Source: CBDCVN01 sp965223045 (GTDB lineage: Bacteria > Deinococcota > Deinococci > Deinococcales > Trueperaceae). From it: a DNA stretch of 64,000 nucleotides. Under the pieces are notes generated by a model. The model was given only the letters and a program-made list of their open reading frames with translations, did not search any database and had not been told where the DNA came from. The stretch covers positions 3,100,001 through 3,164,000 of the forward strand of contig CBDCVN010000013.1 in the NCBI GenBank assembly GCA_965223045.1, read 5' to 3'. How positions within the stretch are numbered: the first letter of the stretch is position 1; each line of letters starts with the position of its first letter. The position numbers and the translations under genes are program-made. Shown piece by piece: positions 33,225 through 44,200 of this stretch.

Positions 33225-35843
33225 ATGTTTTTATCAAAACATGCTAGCTATCATGCTAAAGCCTATTTGTGGATAACAACATTGTTATGTGTAACGCTTA
33301 TGGCTCTTGTATTGCTTGCAAGTTTGTGGCCGCAGCGCTTTAGTGTCCTGAATCCTATTAAAATTGATACTGACCCTGAGAATATGCTCGAGGCCAGTGA
33401 GCCTGTACGCGTATTTCACAATGAAATGAAGCGTGAATTTAGCCTTTACGACATGATTGTCGTTGGCATCACTAATGATGAGCATCCACAAGGTGTTTTC
33501 AACGCGCAATCACTCAGTAACATCTTTGAGCTTACCAACTTTGCTAAAACCATTGGCTGGGAGGAAAATGGCGAATATAAAGGCGTAGTGGATGTAGAAA
33601 TTCTAAGCCCCTCAACTGTTGATAACATAGAACAAGGTGGCTTAGGTGCGGTAAAGTTTGAATGGTTGATGGAAAGTCCGCCTAAAAACGAGGCTGAGGC
33701 ACTTGCTATTGCTGGAAAAGCACAGCACATACCGCTGTTAGATAATACTTTGGTATCACAAAATGGGCAAGCACTGGCGCTTTATATTCCTATTACCTCA
33801 AAGAATATTAGTTACCGTGTAGCAAGTGAGTTGCGTCAAAAGATTGCCACACTAGAAGGTAGCGAAAACTACTACATTACTGGGCAAGCTGTGGCCCAAG
33901 ATCAATTTGGCGTGGAAATGTTTAAACAGATGGCATTGTCAGCCCCACTGGCTATGCTGCTTATTTTCTTATTGATGTGGCTTTTCTTTAGGCATCTAAC
34001 ACTAATTATTGCCCCCATGATTGTTGCCATGATGTCGGTGATTATCACAATGGCCTTGCTAATCCTCTCAGGCAGCACCATCCACATCATGAGTTCGATG
34101 ATTCCCATTTTTATCATGCCTATTGCTGTACTTGACGCAGTGCATATTTTGTCTGACTTTTTTGACCGCTACCCAAGTAGTCGTGACCGTGCCGCTTGTT
34201 TAGAAGAAGTGATGCATGAACTTTTCAAACCAATGCTCTTTACCACTTTAACAACTTGTGCAGGCTTCGGTTCACTTGCCTTTACACCTATACCTCCAGT
34301 GCAGGTTTTCGGTATTTTTGTTGCTATTGGCGTATTTGTAGCATGGTTTTTGACAGTAACCTTGGTGCCTGCTTATATTATGTTGCTGCCCGAAAACTCG
34401 CTTAAAAACTTTGGCCTGAAATCCGAAGGTAAAACCCAAAAGCTATCTCTACTCTCTCACTTATTGCTTGGCATGGGCCAACTAAGTTACCGTCATGCAA
34501 AGCTTATTGTCATTATTGCCTTGTTTTTAGGTGCGGGTGCTTACTATGGCATTCGCCAAATTAACATCAACGATAACCCCGTGAAGTGGTTTGTGCCAAG
34601 TCATGATATTCGTGTAGCCGATAGGGTGCTGAATGAACACTTTGGGGGAACGTATATGGCTTACCTAACCCTAGAGGCACAAGAGCAGAATTTTGTTGCA
34701 ACAACTTTTATAGAAGAGCTTAAACAAGAGCTTAGTGGGAAGGACGCAACAGTAGTTGCAATTATGAGTAACATGTTAGATGAAGCTGCCACTGCTGATA
34801 CAGATAAAGAGACCTTACTTTCCACAGTAATTGATAAAGCGCTTGCCATACAAGATGCTAGTGAAAGCGATGCTCTTTGGGATGCTTGGGATGAGGTGAT
34901 TGTGTTATTAGAGAATCAACCTCTTACCAACGATCCTTTCAAACAACCTGAAATGCTGGCTTACCTCGAGGCTTTACAAGCGAACTTACTAAATACTGAA
35001 ATGGTTGGCAAAATCAATGCCTTGCCCGACATTGTGAAAACCGTTCACCGTGAACTCTTTCTAGGTGAACAAGAAGCCTACCGCATCCCCGATTCACAAG
35101 CTGCTGTTGCCCAAACACTTATAACTTACCAAAATAGTCACCGTCCTCAAGATTTATGGCATTTTGTTACTCCCGATTATCATAAGGTAAACCTGTGGTT
35201 ACAACTTACTAGCGGTGACAACCGTGATATGAAGCAGGTGGTTGATGCTACCTCACAATTTTTAACAGATAACACTCCCCCTACTGAGCTAACACACAAT
35301 TGGTTTGGCCTTACCTATATCAATGTTGTCTGGCAAGAACGTATGGTTGCAGGGATGCTTAAAGCTTTTCTAAGTAGCTTTATTATAGTACTTATTCTAA
35401 TGACATTTCTTTTCCGCTCTTTTTGGTGGGGTCTACTCAGTATGATTCCACTAACTGTTGCAATCGCTTCTATTTACGGTATTATTGGCCTAATTGGCAA
35501 AGATTACGATATGCCTGTGGCTGTTTTATCATCACTCAGCCTTGGTTTAGCCATTGATTATGCTATTCACTTTACAGCACGGAGCAAGTATTTGTATCAG
35601 CAACACAATAACTGGCAAGAGACCATTAACGCTGTTTTTGCTGAACCTGCAAGGGCAATTACTCGCAATATGATTGTAGTTGGTTGTGGGTTTTTACCTC
35701 TACTTGCTGCTCCACTAATTCCTTACCAAACTGTAGGCGTATTAATTTCTGCCATTTTGCTCTTAGCAGGTGCTACTACTTTGCTCTTGTTACCTGCGTT
35801 AATTACTCTGTTTCAACCGTTACTTTTTAAACGTAAAGCCTAA
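33225..35843 (+). CDS. RND/MMPL superfamily transporter
   Basis: 872 residues in two halves, each with one leading helix, a large extracytoplasmic loop and a block of about five helices (about 240-385 and 700-865). The conserved Asp-containing helices read PIAVLDAVHILSDFFDR and SLSLGLAIDYAIHFTAR, typical of the MMPL/SSD-like RND class. A strong ribosome site GGAGG precedes the ATG. Downstream lie a LolA-like protein and a DUF1302-like porin; this trio recurs in bacteria and probably moves a lipid or other hydrophobic substrate between inner and outer membranes. The start of a possible operon, although 392 bp separate it from the next gene. Confidence 0.85.
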   Translation: MFLSKHASYHAKAYLWITTLLCVTLMALVLLASLWPQRFSVLNPIKIDTDPENMLEASEPVRVFHNEMKREFSLYDMIVVGITNDEHPQGVFNAQSLSNIFELTNFAKTIGWEENGEYKGVVDVEILSPSTVDNIEQGGLGAVKFEWLMESPPKNEAEALAIAGKAQHIPLLDNTLVSQNGQALALYIPITSKNISYRVASELRQKIATLEGSENYYITGQAVAQDQFGVEMFKQMALSAPLAMLLIFLLMWLFFRHLTLIIAPMIVAMMSVIITMALLILSGSTIHIMSSMIPIFIMPIAVLDAVHILSDFFDRYPSSRDRAACLEEVMHELFKPMLFTTLTTCAGFGSLAFTPIPPVQVFGIFVAIGVFVAWFLTVTLVPAYIMLLPENSLKNFGLKSEGKTQKLSLLSHLLLGMGQLSYRHAKLIVIIALFLGAGAYYGIRQININDNPVKWFVPSHDIRVADRVLNEHFGGTYMAYLTLEAQEQNFVATTFIEELKQELSGKDATVVAIMSNMLDEAATADTDKETLLSTVIDKALAIQDASESDALWDAWDEVIVLLENQPLTNDPFKQPEMLAYLEALQANLLNTEMVGKINALPDIVKTVHRELFLGEQEAYRIPDSQAAVAQTLITYQNSHRPQDLWHFVTPDYHKVNLWLQLTSGDNRDMKQVVDATSQFLTDNTPPTELTHNWFGLTYINVVWQERMVAGMLKAFLSSFIIVLILMTFLFRSFWWGLLSMIPLTVAIASIYGIIGLIGKDYDMPVAVLSSLSLGLAIDYAIHFTARSKYLYQQHNNWQETINAVFAEPARAITRNMIVVGCGFLPLLAAPLIPYQTVGVLISAILLLAGATTLLLLPALITLFQPLLFKRKA

Positions 35844-36235
35844 CTCTCAGTTTGTTTAGATGTATTTCTAGTTGAAGATCACCAAAGAAATTTTCCAGAC
35901 ACACAAATTGATGTATCCAATTATCCTCACGCTGCCTATACAACACCATTTGATGAATGAAAGCACCTGTTATCAAACACGTATTGTAGGGGCCTGCCCT
36001 TGAACTTGGTGAAGGGTTTAAAATCTTAAATCCTATGATTGATACTTAAAATTGCTTCCTCTCATTCCGAAGCCCTGCTTCAGAATGCATACCTAAACGT
36101 TCTGCGCTCTTTACTTCCGAGAGTTGTTCCATGTGACATAGAGTATCCAAGGTAGAAGTTTCAAGCAGAACTTGGGAACTAGTAGGTAGGCAAGTGGACA
36201 ATACACTGTAATATTAGTTTTGAAAGGAAAAACCT
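35844..36235. other. Spacer inside the RND-porin cassette, with a hairpin
   Basis: No full ORF. Directly after the transporter stop, the same frame stays open for 38 codons and reads protein-like (DVFLVEDHQRNFPDTQIDV), possibly a gene relic. At 36063-36087 the arms CATTCCGAAG and CTTCAGAATG form a 10-bp stem with one mismatch and a CCCTG loop. A fragment TGTAGGGGCC near 35986 is similar to dispersed intergenic repeats. AAAGGA before 36236 is the ribosome site of the next gene. Confidence 0.45.
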
Positions 36236-37054
36236 ATGAGAAAACAGTATTTAGTAACAAACATTCAATGGTCAATGTTACTAACTAGCTTAGTGATCTT
36301 CATTGCATTTTGGGGGTCATATGCTCGAGCAATAGATGTCACTGAAATTATCAATAAGGCCAATGAAAGCTCTTACTATCAAGGCTTTGATGGTAAAGCT
36401 AAAGTTCACATGTCAATTATTGATAGCCAAGGGCGAGAGCGGGAGAGAGAGTTTGTTATTCTGCGTCATGACCTAAGTGAATATCTTGCTGAGCAGAAAT
36501 TCTATGTTTATTTTAACCGTCCTGCTGATGTCAACAAAACAGCCTTTATGGTATGGAAAAACATAGGAAGGGACGACGACCGCTGGCTTTACTTGCCTGC
36601 ACTTGATTTAGTAAAACGCATTGCTGCTAGCGATAAACGTACTAGCTTTGTTGGCTCTCATTTCTTTTATGAAGATGTCTCAGGCCGTAATCCTGCAGAA
36701 GATAACCATGAACTTATAGAAGAAACTGATAACTTTTATGTAGTTCAGAGCACACCCAAAAATCCTAATTCAGTAGAGTTTAGCTATTACAAACTCTGGA
36801 TACACAAAACAAGTTTTATTCCTGTCAAAATTGAGTACTTTGATGCTGAAGATAATATCTACCGCACCTATGAAGCGCTCAAAGTTGAAACCATACAGAA
36901 CTTTATTACTGTTATTGAGTCTCGCATGACTGATACACGTCTAGGAGGGTACACCACACTCACCTATAGTGATGTGAGCTATGACTTAGGGATTGGCGAA
37001 GATATTTTTAGTGAGCGTTATTTACGCGAACCACCAAGGCGCTTATTGCGGTAA
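36236..37054 (+). CDS. LolA-like outer membrane lipoprotein-sorting protein
   Basis: 272 residues. A hydrophobic N-terminal segment (about 13-33, ending SYARA) is a signal peptide or anchor. The mature part follows the family annotated as outer-membrane lipoprotein-sorting protein: KVHMSIIDSQGREREREFVI, then VWKNIGRDDDRWLYLPALDL, FVGSHFFYEDVSGRN and YYKLWIHKTSFIPVKIEYFD. It probably carries a lipidic substrate across the periplasm between the RND transporter upstream and the porin 13 bp downstream. Good ribosome site. Intact. Confidence 0.82.
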   Translation: MRKQYLVTNIQWSMLLTSLVIFIAFWGSYARAIDVTEIINKANESSYYQGFDGKAKVHMSIIDSQGREREREFVILRHDLSEYLAEQKFYVYFNRPADVNKTAFMVWKNIGRDDDRWLYLPALDLVKRIAASDKRTSFVGSHFFYEDVSGRNPAEDNHELIEETDNFYVVQSTPKNPNSVEFSYYKLWIHKTSFIPVKIEYFDAEDNIYRTYEALKVETIQNFITVIESRMTDTRLGGYTTLTYSDVSYDLGIGEDIFSERYLREPPRRLLR

Positions 37055-37067
37055 ATGTACAAACTTC

Positions 37068-38735
37068 ATGCCTAAAAAATTCCTTTTTACCCTTATTCTC
37101 ACTTTGATTTTTAGCGTGTGGGCTGATGAGTCTGCTCCACCTAAAGATTCAGAAAATGAAGAACCTACTTTGCCACAAGGACTCGAGTCATCCGATGAAC
37201 CTGTTTTACCTTGCTTGCCACAAAAGCTTGAACCATCTAATGAACCTGCTTTGCCTCTTGGTCTTCCTAACACAAGCGAATCTGCTTTACCTAGCTTACC
37301 GCAGGGGCTCGAGTCATCCCACGAACCAGCCTTACCCTTTGGCCTTTCTAACACAGATGAATCCACTTTACATTGCTTACCACCAAAGCCTGCATCATCT
37401 GAAGAGCCTACTTTGCCCCTTGGCCTTCCTGATACAGATAATGCAGATGAGCCTGATTTACCTTTAGGCTTAGGTAATGAGGCAACTCAAAAAATACCAA
37501 AAAGCAGTGCTAAATCTTGGTTAGACAGCTTACCCTTTGCTGTTACAGGCTTCGCTGAAGCACGTTTAGGTGTTCGTGTATTTGATGATAAAGATCAAAA
37601 AAGATTTTCCCTTGCCGAGGCCCGTTTTCGTGTAAATGCTGAAAAGGCGTGGGATTGGGGTATTGCTGATTTAGGGCTAGACTTGCAACTTGATCCTGTT
37701 TTAGCTCATTATGGTGTTAACTTAACTAATGGCAAGGGTCTACTTGATTTGCGTCGTGCCAACGTCTTGTTGCGTCCCCTTGACTATCTAGATATCAAGA
37801 TAGGTCGCCAAATCCTTACTTGGGGAACTGGCGATTTTGTTTTCATCAATGATTTATTCCCTAAAGATTGGCGTGCGTTTTTGATTGGTCGTGATGATGC
37901 CTATCTCAAAGCCCCTACAGATGCCATAAAACTATCTTTCTTTCTCGATGAGGTTAATCTCGATATCATCTACAGTCCTCGTTTTAACAGCGATTGGTTC
38001 ATTAATGGCGAACGCCTATCTTACTTTAATTCTGCTGTAGGCGATGTTGTTGGACAAGATAACATTATAAGTGTGGATGCTCGAGAAGATTGGTTTAGTG
38101 AATTCGATATGTATGCTAGAGCCTACCGCACCCTTGGCCCTTTTGAAATTGCGCTTTATGGTTACTATGGTTACTGGAAAAGCCCTGCAGGGCAAAACGT
38201 TGATACAGGAGATTTTACTTTTCCCAGTTTATCTGTCTACGGAGCAAGTGGGCGTGGCCCAATAGCTAAGGGGATTGGTTATGTAGAAGCTGGTTACTAT
38301 GACAGTCGTGATGATCGTGCAGGGGATAGTCCGCTTGTCCGCAATAGTGAGTTTCGCTTTTTAGTAGGCTACGAGCAAGAAATTGTACCTAATCTTACGG
38401 GAGGCGGACAGTATTATTTAGAAGCCATGATGAATCATGGAGCTTACAAAGTAAACTTACCTGCTGATGCAAAAGCCCAAGATCAGTTTCGCCATACACT
38501 TACATTACGCCTCACCCAAATGCTACTCAATCAAGACTTAACACTATCGCTCTTCACTTTCTTTAGCCCTTCAGATTTAGATGGGCACTTACGCTTTAAG
38601 TCTAGCTACCGCTATGATGACGTATGGCGTTTTGAAAGTGGATTTAACCTCTTTTATGGGATTGATAACGATAGTTTCTTTGGACAGTTTCAAGACAATA
38701 GCAATGTTTTTGTAGGAGTACAGTATAGCTTCTGA
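37068..38735 (+). CDS. DUF1302-like outer membrane beta-barrel protein with repeat-rich N-terminus
   Basis: 555 residues from the ATG at 37068, chosen because it opens a clean signal peptide (MPKKFLFTLILTLIFSVWA). Residues about 25-150 are low-complexity repeats of roughly 40 residues built from EPxLPLGLPNTDES and LPQGLESS units, unusual for the family. The barrel follows: FAEARLGVRVFDDKD, LDIKIGRQILTWGTGDFVFI, NDLFPKDWRAFLIGRDDAYLK, and a terminal aromatic (VGVQYSF) as in outer membrane proteins. The +1 frame through the repeats is also open because of the repeat composition. Partner of the RND transporter and the LolA-like protein. Confidence 0.78.
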   Translation: MPKKFLFTLILTLIFSVWADESAPPKDSENEEPTLPQGLESSDEPVLPCLPQKLEPSNEPALPLGLPNTSESALPSLPQGLESSHEPALPFGLSNTDESTLHCLPPKPASSEEPTLPLGLPDTDNADEPDLPLGLGNEATQKIPKSSAKSWLDSLPFAVTGFAEARLGVRVFDDKDQKRFSLAEARFRVNAEKAWDWGIADLGLDLQLDPVLAHYGVNLTNGKGLLDLRRANVLLRPLDYLDIKIGRQILTWGTGDFVFINDLFPKDWRAFLIGRDDAYLKAPTDAIKLSFFLDEVNLDIIYSPRFNSDWFINGERLSYFNSAVGDVVGQDNIISVDAREDWFSEFDMYARAYRTLGPFEIALYGYYGYWKSPAGQNVDTGDFTFPSLSVYGASGRGPIAKGIGYVEAGYYDSRDDRAGDSPLVRNSEFRFLVGYEQEIVPNLTGGGQYYLEAMMNHGAYKVNLPADAKAQDQFRHTLTLRLTQMLLNQDLTLSLFTFFSPSDLDGHLRFKSSYRYDDVWRFESGFNLFYGIDNDSFFGQFQDNSNVFVGVQYSF

Positions 38736-38878
38736 ACAACACAAAACTATGGTGCTTAGTTTAATAACAAACCAACACCTCAGCAAACTTCTCTTATTCT
38801 TAATAATATGTTGAGAAAGACTTATCTAACTAAAAGCTAAAACCTAGCAGCACACTTGACTATAAGAAAGGAAACAGC

Positions 38879-39259
38879 ATGACAACGCATACATAGTTTT
38901 GATCACATTATTGTTGAGACAGGACAAGCTACTGGAACCCTAAGTAGGTGGATTACCTAAAGGTGAATCCCTTGCCATTATTGAAGGGGGTAAGATTGGT
39001 GGCACTTGCGTTAACGTTGGCTGCACTCCCACCAAAACCCTTGTGGCAAGTGCCAAGGTTGGCCTATATGGCAAAGCGTGCTGCTGAGTACAGTGTAATG
39101 ACAGGTGATGTTCATATTGACTTTGATAAGATTATGGCACGAATGAATAAAATTCGTGGGAATAGCAGTAGTGGTATGGAAAAGTGGTTTAACTCCCTCG
39201 AGCAAGTCACCCTATTCCAATGTTGGGCAAAGTTTGAAGATACTAAACACTGCGTGTAA
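38879..39259 (+). pseudogene. Broken pyridine nucleotide-disulfide oxidoreductase (mercuric-reductase-like)
   Basis: Three or more frame changes are needed to read it. MTTHT, then FDHIIVETGQATGT, then GLPKGESLAIIEGGKIGGTC with VNVGCTPTKTLVASAKV, then AYMAKRAAEYSVMTGDVHID and MEKWFNSLEQVTLF. The redox-active CxxxxC (CVNVGC) and FAD-binding region mark a MerA/dihydrolipoamide dehydrogenase relative, of which only about the first quarter is left. A good ribosome site (AGGAAACAGC) still precedes the old ATG. It marks the left edge of the gene-poor accessory region. Confidence 0.75.
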
Positions 39260-39554
39260 ATGACGAGCTTATTAAAGTAAAGAACATCTATATATAGTCA
39301 AATGATTTTGAGTTGCGGTAGTTTTCAACATAATTTTGCTTTCCTAAAAGCACTTTATGATTTGGAATGGAACCGCTGTTTAAACGCATTCGACTATACT
39401 TGAATTTTCAGAATGATCGATTTACATAATATTGACCAAGTGATTCTCAATTTGAGTTTTGATATTTGCATATGAGGCAAATTTTAGTTGATTAGGTCAA
39501 ATTCTTGGGGATCGTAAGTTTTTTGTGACCTTATATTGTCAAATATTAAGTATT

Positions 39555-40166
39555 ATGTTACGTAATATCAAAACAAAATTTCTTCTTAGAAATTTATTAC
39601 CTAAATCAATATCTTCTACCATTTATAGGTTATTCAAAAATTTACCTACGAAAATTAGGAGTAAAAAAGGTACACAAGAATCTTCAAATTCTCCACCAAC
39701 TGATATTAAAGAAATCATCAACACAAGTATTTTTCTAACCAATCTTGACGAGGTTTTCTCTAAACCAAAAAACCACAAAGCAAAATCTTCTAATAAAAAT
39801 CTGCCAATCAAAGCAATAAACTCCACTTATCCCTATCTTAAAAGGCAATTTCTAGCCTTACTCTCAAAATACTTAGCAATTCACAAATTTTTCAAAAATC
39901 TAATACTAAAAACCAAAGGTCTTAAGAGAACCTTAAAAAACTTACTAATTGATACTAAAACCCCTACAGTCACAAACATCTTCTTAGCCCACTTAAGAAA
40001 AACTCTTCTTGGTCCTATAAATGTTTTTACAACCTATGTAGAAAGATCTCTAAGCCCTAAAGAACACATATATCTTATTTCTTGCATTGTGGTTAAAGCC
40101 CTTACAATAGGAATCACTTCATTTGTTTTGATTTTAGTACTTTTAGGGCTCATTCTTCTGCTATAG
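39555..40166 (+). CDS. Lysine-rich tail-anchored protein, unknown
   Basis: 203 residues from the ATG at 39555 (a TTG ten codons upstream is the alternative). Strongly basic, full of Lys, Asn, Ser and Thr (ILKTKGLKRTLKNLLIDTK), with a single hydrophobic segment at the extreme C-terminus (about 180-203, ALTIGITSFVLILVLLGLIL). That layout suggests a tail-anchored protein. No family is recognised, and composition is more AT-rich and Lys-rich than neighbours, as often seen in acquired DNA. No ribosome site. The 265 bp upstream hold nothing recognised. Confidence 0.45.
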   Translation: MLRNIKTKFLLRNLLPKSISSTIYRLFKNLPTKIRSKKGTQESSNSPPTDIKEIINTSIFLTNLDEVFSKPKNHKAKSSNKNLPIKAINSTYPYLKRQFLALLSKYLAIHKFFKNLILKTKGLKRTLKNLLIDTKTPTVTNIFLAHLRKTLLGPINVFTTYVERSLSPKEHIYLISCIVVKALTIGITSFVLILVLLGLILLL

Positions 40167-40195
40167 CTAGATTTTATGCAGAAAGAGGTGTGTAA

Positions 40196-40300
40196 GGTTG
40201 ATTGGAAATAGGTTGATTGGAAATAGGTTGATTGGAAATAGGTTGATTGGAAATAGGTTGATTGGAAATAGGTTGATTGGAAATAGGTTGATCGGAAATA
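40196..40300 (+). repeat. Seven tandem copies of a 15-bp unit (minisatellite)
   Basis: GGTTGATTGGAAATA repeats seven times; the first six are identical and the last has one change (ATCGG), followed by a partial GATTG. Two of three + frames have a stop in every unit; the third would read LIGNR repeated seven times but has no good start. It lies 30 bp after the lysine-rich gene. Near-identity suggests recent slippage expansion. Confidence 0.95.
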
Positions 40301-41200
40301 GATTGCCCTAATAAATAGGGTATTAGGATGAAAAAAAGCAGGTTAGATCAGATAAATCATAGTGGGAGTACAAACTTAGGTAAACTTACAGAAGTAGTGA
40401 TGATCTTAAATTGATAAACTTTATATTGTAATGATGACAAATCACTCCAATATGGTTTTCCAGATTCCTAGAGGAGAATAAAGCTTTCGCTTTCCTTACT
40501 AGACAAGAAACTCGTTGCCCCAAAGTGCAATTGGGGTGCTCAGTATAACTGGTTTTACAACTCTCTTTACCAACATTACAATAACATTTAGATTGAATAA
40601 CGTTTTTATATGAGTGTCCTCAAAACCTGTGTAGCAAACAGTATATTGCCTACAAACTGTTAGTCAAGAATCCCATAGTGCCTGAGCACTTTTACAGCTT
40701 AGTAGGGGTTTCAATAAATTGCCTACCATAATCTTTACAAGCATATTTCTGCTTTTGATTATGTGTGTGACAATTTTTTACAGTATTCTCAGAATTACAC
40801 TTTGGACAAATCATATTTTATTTCTTAACTCTTTAAAAAAGTTTATGTCAACATCAATACTTGTGAATCACTACCTTTTAATTGCTGTTCTAACTATTGG
40901 TGAAGTTGTCTTTGAATTTAGGGAATAACATTTATCAGTAATTTAGAGACTGGCGATATCTAACTAAGTTGCTCTAGCCTTTTAGCTGTGTTAGAGTTAA
41001 AAATAACCAAGCACTGAAAGTAGTTTGGTTTTGAAAATGCTGGTGGTTGTACAGATGCTTATTAAACTACTCAAATTTCAACTTAAGTTTCAACAAAAGC
41101 TAAAGTCTGCTTGGCCTGACTGTTATAAGTAGTGACCTAGACTAGTTAGATAAAATAAAGTAATAGGCAAGAGGTGTTTACTTCAAAAGGAGGAATATTT
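40301..41200. other. Gene-poor spacer before the giant coiled-coil gene
   Basis: About 0.9 kb without a convincing gene. It holds a 28-codon ORF at 40328-40414 with a poor ribosome site, a CCCCAA/TTGGGG hairpin near 40519-40540, and a 69-codon TTG-start frame at 40719-40928 with two hydrophobic stretches. None is well supported. A strong AAAGGAGG ribosome site at 41185-41192 belongs to the next gene. Confidence 0.4.
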
Positions 41201-44200
41201 ATGGCAAGCAAAACAAATTCTTTTTTCCAGCCCATAGATTGGGGTCTAGCAATTGAGCACTTTTCATTTATTTGGGAAGACAAAGCAACTTTTCAAAAAG
41301 ACTATCTAAACATTAAAGTCAAACCACTTAAAGAGTCTGAAAAAGTTATAGTAAGGGAAGATAAAGAAAATCTGAACCCCATAGAATACCTAAAACAATT
41401 AATAGCATTTGCTACTGCTGCTGAACATATATATAATTGGGATTTCGTCGACTCAGATGATGGCATTAAGGCAGACGAGTCTCTGGAAACCTTTGTAGAC
41501 ATTGGTCTGAGTGTTTTAACTGTAGTGCCGAGCATTGGTGCTGCCCTTTCTATAGCCCAAGTAGGTAGTCTTAATCCAAAGATAAAAGTTGCTGAGGCTA
41601 TTAAGCAAGCTATGCAATTCCCCTCTAGCACAAATAAAGAGATTCCCCAAGAAGTAATAAAGCTTGTTAGTAGAGGCTTAGCGAAAATTGCCAAAAAGCT
41701 TATAAATAAAGAAGCGTTAATCAAAACAGACACTGAGGAAAAAAGATCTATAATAAACCTTCTCAACACTATAGCAACAGGAAAAGAGCTAACTTGGAAA
41801 ACAATCTTTGAAGAGATGATTTTGACAGCTCCAGAAAATATCTTAGGGCCAAATATTGCTAAGACCCGCCAAGAGTTACTTGGTGAACTTGCAAAAATAC
41901 CTACAGCTAGTATTGACAATATACCTAGTAATTTTAAAGATATCTCGGCATCAGTAGTTAGAAACAATAGTCTACTCGAGCCCCTAAAAAAAGTAATATC
42001 CAAGCTATTTAATGGAGCATTACTAGACCCTCAGAAAGTTACGGAGCTTTTGCATCTAGGAGCCACAGGAAAATCACAAGTAAGTGTTTTATACCGAGTA
42101 TTTGATGAAGTAGTTTCAAAAGCTTCTCAAGGTTTAATAAAGACACGTTTAGGCCTTGAGTCTATCGTTAGCACCTTTGCTGAACACGCTTCTTATCAAG
42201 GGGTGTTGCAAAAAATGCAGGTATCTTTAGATGAGCTCGAGATAATCAGCTCGGCCCTTAAAAGTGAAATAGCTATATTAGACCAAATGGAAGATTTTGC
42301 AGCAGACTTACTAACCTATTATGAAGTCTCTGATAACAAAGAAGAGTTTATCCGGGAACGAAACCTATTACATAAACAAAAATTGAGTTTAAAAGAAAAA
42401 ATAGAGGCTATTAATAATTTTTGGACTAGTGACACTACATTTACAAAAAGGAAGCGTAAACGTGAAGACTTAAAAGCAGAGCTAGCTGCTGTAGAAAAAA
42501 AATCACAAGCTGTTAGGGATGAGTTACAGATTCATAGCAACATTGCTTCTCAGCTAGATACTTTCGAGGCAACAGTGAAAACTTATTTGCAGGAAATAGC
42601 TAGTCAGGCAAGTTATCATTGGCTTGCTAATTCTGTGAAAGAGGTTCTTGGTAAGGGCACTGTGCGTGAAGCACTAAGTGAATTGAGCACTTTAAGGTCT
42701 CGTTTGGGTGTTACGCTCGAGCTAACTAAAAAACAGTGCCAAAGTGTTAGAGAACAAAGAGGTAATTATCTTGCTGCACAATTGCTAAATAAAGCAGTTG
42801 ATACTGCACTAAAGCAAATACCAGTAAATGAAAAAGCACCTAGAAAAGTTGATAATATAGAATTTGATACACAACTTGGACAAGCATTTGCTGATTACTT
42901 CAAAGGAGTACAGCTTTTCTCAGACGCTAATAATGGGGAAATTGATAATGCAGCTGAAAAATACAGGCAGGTACAGGAAAAATTAGTGATGCAAATTGAA
43001 GAAGGCTCTTTAGAGAAAGCTGAAAAACTAACCACAGCTCAAAGAGCTATTTTAAGTGGTAAGGATGTTAGAGGAATTGCTCAGAAAGTTGCTAGTAAAC
43101 ATATTACTAATCAAAAATTACACCGAGAAAAATTAATTTACCAAAGGGGTTATCAAAAACTGCTTAGAGCTAAAGCAAAAGCTGATGATGTGTTGCTAAA
43201 AATAAGGCAAGTCCTTGGAAATTCTGAGGCCTTAAAAAACCTAGGATTGCAGAAATACCAATACCAAATAGCTGCTTTAGAAAAATCTATAGATTATGGA
43301 ATTAAATTGATAGCAGCAGCAAAGGCATCTTTGCATAATCAGCAAGATCAACATTTTCTAGGTCGTATCAAGCGTATATTTCCCTTAGCACGAGATAGCT
43401 GGGGAAATACAAATTCGTTCATATTACAACAGTTGCAAGAAGAAATAAATGAGCTTGAAAAGCATAAGAAAGAGGTTGATAAAACTATAGAGAAAGCTGC
43501 TCCTTACTCTGAACAAAGACTAGCCAATATGCAACGGGCTGCAGATGAGGCATGGTCAAAAGCAAGAGATAAAAGCAATCCCCGCAAGAGAAAAATGAAT
43601 TACCGTGCTTACGAAGAGAGGCTCGAGCTAGCAAATAGGGCCAAGCATTTTAAACAAACAGAACTAGGAGAAATTCCTTTAAGATTGGAGAAATTAAAGG
43701 GGCTAAAAGACTCACTATCTAATATTAGCCTTGCTAATTTAATTGAGCAGCTAGAAAATAGTGTTGACAATTGGCTATTGGGGTATTCTCAAGTCAAACA
43801 AGAGTATGTCTCTATACTAGAGTCAAATGCTGAGAAGGAGTTGCTGGGGGTCAAAAATAGACAAATTCTTACTAACGAAGCATTGAACACATGTAAGCAG
43901 CGTTTAGAACCCATAATGAACTTAGGAAATAGTAAGTTGTTTGATAAAGATGAATTTAATGTGCTTGACACTGTATATAAAGGTTTTTTTTTAGAAGAAG
44001 AGATTATTTCCCTAGAATCTGCTGTTACAAATGACCAAGAAAGATTACACTTCTTGAGAAATTATGATGCTCGAGTAACAGGTTATCCTGTTGAACAAAG
44101 GTCTCTAAGCAAAGACATAGCTAAAACAGAAGCAAAACTTAGTAAGACGCTAGATGAATTGAGCAATTTTAGAGAGGAGCGTATTCTAGAACCAGTGCTT

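Noticed and set aside
37043..37467. Two long frames, one antisense (107 codons) and one +1 (113 codons), over the porin N-terminus
   Set aside because: They arise from the repeat composition of the porin extension; no ribosome site or family pattern supports them.
40196..40300. Minisatellite as an iteron-type replication origin or as a coding repeat
   Set aside because: No DnaA-like boxes, rep gene or AT-rich melting region were noticed next to it, and the only open frame (LIGNR units) has no start signal.
40719..40928. 69-codon frame with two hydrophobic stretches in the accessory spacer
   Set aside because: TTG start with no ribosome site and no recognisable family; AT-rich DNA often yields such hydrophobic frames by chance.
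41302..42003. A 233-codon antisense frame inside the giant coiled-coil gene
   Set aside because: Low-complexity Ser/Ile/Leu shadow of the sense strand, without ribosome site; the sense gene has a strong site and helical composition.
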